From Sphingobacterium bambusae (GTDB lineage: Bacteria; Bacteroidota; Bacteroidia; Sphingobacteriales; Sphingobacteriaceae): DNA of 64,000 nucleotides. This document shows positions 61,039 to 64,000 of this stretch, in pieces. The notes beneath the pieces were generated by a model, which saw only the letters and a program-made list of their open reading frames with translations, did not search any database and had not been told where the DNA came from. Position 1 is the first letter of the stretch; the number at the start of each line of letters is the position of its first letter. Made by a program: the position numbers and the translations under genes. The DNA lies in assembly GCF_033955345.1 (NCBI RefSeq), contig NZ_CP138332.1, positions 5,394,001 through 5,458,000 of the forward strand, given 5' to 3'.

Positions 61039-61721
61039 TATTTTTTATCACTTATGTAAACTTCCGTCTTTTTATCCGGGGATTTAAAGCGAATCGTATA
61101 GCTTGTCTGTTCGACAAGATGAAGTTCCATGCGTTCTTTTCCAAAATCCGTGCGGTTCATGCCTTCTTTTGGTTGGGAAGTCTTACTCATTTCAGCACTT
61201 TGCACGAGATAGTAGGTATCGCCTTCAACAGCTTCCACCTTAAACCAGCCGAATCCGACCTTTGCCCCCGCGACCGTCCCCACTTCTTTGTAGGTTTCGA
61301 AATGGCCAAAGTAGATATCCCCTACGGCGGGCTTCGCCTCCATGGCAACAGATAGGGCAGATTTCGGGAGCGGTGGCTTCATCGCATTGTAGCCAATCAT
61401 ACCAAAGGTAGCGACCACCAACAGCACGAAGATCCATCCCACCACCGTCAAACGAAATGTAAACGGTGGCTTGGGCGCTTCTTTAACTTTCTGATCATGG
61501 AATATACGCATTTCCTTGGTCCACGACCGACGCCCGATTCTTTTTTGTGTTTGCTGATCCCAAAATTCGCCGTAAGCTTTCTTTGCATGCACCGTAAAAA
61601 GCGCGCTCCGCATACAGGTACGAAAAACATGGAGCGACATCACGGCGTCATGCCCAGCCGGGTGATGTAAACCGTCCGTGTAATAGGTGGCTTGTTCAAT
61701 CTTATCAACTAAAAAAAACAT
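61038..61721 (-). CDS. Single-span membrane protein of unknown function
   Basis: The 227-residue protein has a cytoplasmic-looking basic N-terminal part (about 1-90), one helix (about 93-113: VVGWIFVLLVVATFGMIGY) and an external domain (YFGHFETYKEVGTVAGAKVG). Both this and the next gene have the plan helix plus globular domain. No family recognised. It overlaps the next gene by one base (A of TAATG). Confidence 0.65.
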   Translation of the reverse strand: MFFLVDKIEQATYYTDGLHHPAGHDAVMSLHVFRTCMRSALFTVHAKKAYGEFWDQQTQKRIGRRSWTKEMRIFHDQKVKEAPKPPFTFRLTVVGWIFVLLVVATFGMIGYNAMKPPLPKSALSVAMEAKPAVGDIYFGHFETYKEVGTVAGAKVGFGWFKVEAVEGDTYYLVQSAEMSKTSQPKEGMNRTDFGKERMELHLVEQTSYTIRFKSPDKKTEVYISDKK

Positions 61722-61801
61722 AGGTTCCTCTTTTAATTATGTATGTTAACTCTTGGCATCCGTCGCGACGCACTGTTCAGACATGGCTTGCATCGTAGCA
61801 A

Positions 61802-62350
61802 TCAATCGCCGAACTCCTTCTGTAGAGCTTCCACAATCGTATCCATCTCCTGATTAACTGCCTGCCCTATAGCCTCCGGTATTTGCTGGAAGGCTACATA
61901 GTCTGTCAGCTCGGCACGCCCCTGACGATACTGCATAAAGGCCATGATCGAAGCACTCCCCCAATAGTAGTCGTAGATCAAGGCCAGCCCCGTTGACTCG
62001 GGCGTAACGTAGTGCTCCAAGCGCTTAAAAAAATTGAGCATAGGCAGTATTTCCGTATAGTTTTCGCTAAAAAACAACGACACGAGGGTCCATTGTTCTT
62101 CTTGGGCATCGTAGCGCTCTACCCAGGCCATTGAGCGTTCTTGCAGGAATTGCTGCAGTATCGCATCATGATTTGGAGCACGATAGCCCGGGATTTCGTT
62201 TAACGGCTCCTTGTGATACATCGATCGGCTGTCCCACCAATGCTGCCACATGCTATCGGCCGCCATCGCCTTTGGCGCTTCTTGAAGAAAGGCTTCGCGT
62301 TGTTGCGGCTTGATGTGGACTTTCAGGTAAAGTGAATTCGGTTCTGACAT
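61802..62350 (-). CDS. Cytoplasmic protein of unknown function
   Basis: The 182-residue protein has no signal or membrane helix and is rich in aromatic and acidic residues (MWQHWWDSRSMYHKEPL, YDYYWGSASIMAFMQY). It lies 13 bp after the DUF4870-like gene and 80 bp before the next membrane gene on the same strand. No family recognised. Confidence 0.65.
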   Translation of the reverse strand: MSEPNSLYLKVHIKPQQREAFLQEAPKAMAADSMWQHWWDSRSMYHKEPLNEIPGYRAPNHDAILQQFLQERSMAWVERYDAQEEQWTLVSLFFSENYTEILPMLNFFKRLEHYVTPESTGLALIYDYYWGSASIMAFMQYRQGRAELTDYVAFQQIPEAIGQAVNQEMDTIVEALQKEFGD

Positions 62351-62363
62351 ATGCTATCTATTT

Positions 62364-62690
62364 CTACTGTTCAATAAAGGAAAATTTGTCTTCAAACAGT
62401 TTTCCTAAAAGTGGCAAAGGCCGCTTTACTTCGTTTACGGCATTAATAATACCGAAAACCATCAGAATTAAAAATAATAAGCCGATTACGCTGATAATAA
62501 TGCTCAAAGCTGGTACCAAAGAAATCAGTACATAAGAAACGATATTAACGATTAAAGCGGTCAATAGTAGTCCAAATCCTTGCTTTAGATGGTAGTTACT
62601 TAATGCACTTCGCTGTGCTTTTCCGCCAAAAAATGCGACCAACCATAAAATACCTAAGTAACTGAGAATAGATTGTGTTTTGGCATTCAT
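62364..62690 (-). CDS. DUF4870/Tic20-like small membrane protein
   Basis: The 108-residue protein has three hydrophobic helices and the family plan: SYLGILWLVAFFGGK, a charged loop with NYHLKQGFGLLL, then VLISLVPALSIIISVIG and FGIINAVNEVKRPLPLLG. Proteins of this kind are annotated DUF4870; no clear function is known. It heads a four-gene minus-strand run and is divergent from the TPR gene. Confidence 0.8.
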   Translation of the reverse strand: MNAKTQSILSYLGILWLVAFFGGKAQRSALSNYHLKQGFGLLLTALIVNIVSYVLISLVPALSIIISVIGLLFLILMVFGIINAVNEVKRPLPLLGKLFEDKFSFIEQ

Positions 62691-62910
62691 ATTTTTTTGT
62701 TTTAAATGATGAAGTGAAATTCTGCATTAAAACCCGAATAAAGATATTTGGAAGCTATACAATACGTCTACAGCATGTTAAGCGGTGTATACAAGGTGTA
62801 TACAGTTTTTATAAAGCACTGTTATACAGCTTTTTGAAAAGATCTTCCTTCCCCGGTATTTTCTACGTTTCCTTTTAAAAACGAGGTTATTTTTTTACTT
62901 TCTTTGTAGT

Positions 62911-64000
62911 ATGTGTATATGCCGCATTTCTTTTAAAATAGCTTTTTTCTGCCTGCTGCTTTGTGGTTCCATAGGCTTTTCCACTGCGCAAGACATCGAT
63001 GTGTCTACACAGCAAGTGCTGGAAAAGGTGGAGGAATTGCAGTTGCAGAATAAGCGCAAAGAAGTTATCCATGTATTGGATACAGCGATAAAGAGCATCC
63101 CGCGGCATGCAGATTTGGCCTATCTCTACGCGTACAAGAGCAGTTGGTATAGCGCAACGGATAGCCTCGTGCTGGGCAAACGATTTGCCGATCAAAGTAT
63201 GGAGTATGCCTCACTATCGGGCAACAAGGCGGCCAAAGCTGCAGCTTACCGCGCGAAGGCCTACCTCAACAATATGTTGGGGCTTACCGACGCAGTGGTC
63301 AGCGACGCGCTGAAGGGGCTACAATTCATTGATGGCGACAGCCAAGATTTAACCACGAAATATGCGCTGAATTATTTGCTTTATGGCGCATATAGTAAAT
63401 GGGGCGATAGCCAGAAAATGCAAAAATACATACAGGCCTTTCAGCGCTATGCGCTGGAAGCAAAGAACATCAATTTGCAGGCAAACGTGCAAAACGGACT
63501 GTCGAGTATGTATCAAGCTCGATACCACAAAACAAAAGATAAAAATTTAATTGATAGCTCTTTGCTGTGTTTAAATAAAGCATTTGAGCTGCACTGGCAA
63601 CATCCTGAAAAGGTCAGTGGCAATACCTTTGTTATTTCCTGTATCAATCTCGCTAATTATTATTTAGAATTTGCTGCTGTGCCAGAGGCTGTGCGGCAGG
63701 AAAAAGCTTTTCAATACCTCCGTTTTGCGGAAGATAAATTGCGGAACGGCCACGCTTCCGCAGAAAAATGGATCAGTGTGTTTGGGATCAAAAGCGGATT
63801 TGCAAAACGCGAAGGCAAGCTTGATCTTGCCGAGCAATATCTCCAACAGGGCTTATCCCTCTTGATGAGCAATGAAGGTAGCCACTACAAGGTGGCTTAC
63901 GCCGTCAATAAAGAACTAGCGGCAATTACCTTACAACGAAATGAACCTGCCCTCGCGATCACCTATCAACAACGCGCGGAGGAACTGCTGAAAAAGTCGT
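62911..64000 (+). CDS. Exported TPR-type helical protein (3' end outside window)
   Basis: From ATG 62911 the frame is open to the window end (about 363 residues). A signal peptide (FKIAFFCLLLCGSIGFSTAQ) is followed by helix-turn-helix pairs of TPR type, for example KAAAYRAKAYLNNMLGLTDA and DLAEQYLQQGLSLL. In Bacteroidota this plan often continues into a membrane helix plus DNA-binding or histidine-kinase domain, but the C-terminus is not visible. Confidence 0.75.
   Translation, partial: MCICRISFKIAFFCLLLCGSIGFSTAQDIDVSTQQVLEKVEELQLQNKRKEVIHVLDTAIKSIPRHADLAYLYAYKSSWYSATDSLVLGKRFADQSMEYASLSGNKAAKAAAYRAKAYLNNMLGLTDAVVSDALKGLQFIDGDSQDLTTKYALNYLLYGAYSKWGDSQKMQKYIQAFQRYALEAKNINLQANVQNGLSSMYQARYHKTKDKNLIDSSLLCLNKAFELHWQHPEKVSGNTFVISCINLANYYLEFAAVPEAVRQEKAFQYLRFAEDKLRNGHASAEKWISVFGIKSGFAKREGKLDLAEQYLQQGLSLLMSNEGSHYKVAYAVNKELAAITLQRNEPALAITYQQRAEELLKKS

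Overview
The window looks like chromosome of a Sphingobacteriaceae-type Bacteroidota (Sphingobacterium or a close relative). Clues are promoters of the form TTTG-N19-TAnnTTTG instead of E. coli -35/-10 boxes, a strong Shine-Dalgarno kept only in front of rpsU, the DUF3822-rsmD-coaD order, Bacteroidota-type gene families, and moderate G+C. Most of the window is ordinary core and metabolic sequence. It opens inside an MFS transporter gene and closes inside a TPR-protein gene.

Layout. 1-8.3 kb: MFS fragment, LutA-like protein, Tat-exported TIM-barrel protein, an unknown exported protein, then three consecutive POT peptide-transporter genes, each followed by its own terminator. 8.4-16.2 kb: Dpm1-like glycosyltransferase, ruvB, a small beta-barrel protein, HEAT-like protein plus RecD-like helicase (minus strand), DUF3822-rsmD-coaD, and a DbpA-like helicase. 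16.3-23.3 kb: outer-membrane protein, grpE-dnaJ, FtsE-like ATPase, LuxC-like acyl-CoA reductase, ferredoxin, glutamate-type symporter. 23.4-27.2 kb: GH2 plus GH29 glycoside-hydrolase pair behind two AAACGTTT palindromes. 27.2-34.7 kb: arginine-decarboxylase-type gene, argS, two oxidoreductases, RNase P RNA, NtrC-type response regulator. 34.7-44 kb: ATP-cone/nuclease fusion, DUF2892 protein, sirtuin, gdhA, alcohol dehydrogenase with AraC regulator, S41 peptidase, Tat-exported HisC-like aminotransferase.

44-47.7 kb is the accessory island. It holds a 21-bp-period degenerate repeat that reads as a frameshifted heptad-repeat protein, a 173-bp tandem duplication, a SymE-like toxin gene, and a three-gene XRE regulator-DarT-DarG operon. 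DarT and DarG are a DNA ADP-ribosylating toxin and its macrodomain antitoxin, a known phage-defence module. The 21-bp array next to it is the part I cannot assign.

47.8-57.8 kb is assimilatory sulfur metabolism: sulfite reductase (with a C-terminal HEPN-like extension), cobA, a Met8-like siroheme enzyme, APS-reductase-type cysH, cysD and cysN in one minus-strand operon. A Pst-type ABC transporter diverges from it, so sulfate is a reasonable alternative substrate. A 3-mercaptopyruvate-type sulfurtransferase and an MHS-family transporter follow. 60-62.7 kb has rpsU with its promoter and strong SD, then a four-gene minus-strand run that is mostly uncharacterised. No tRNA, CRISPR array, transposase or prophage gene was recognised.
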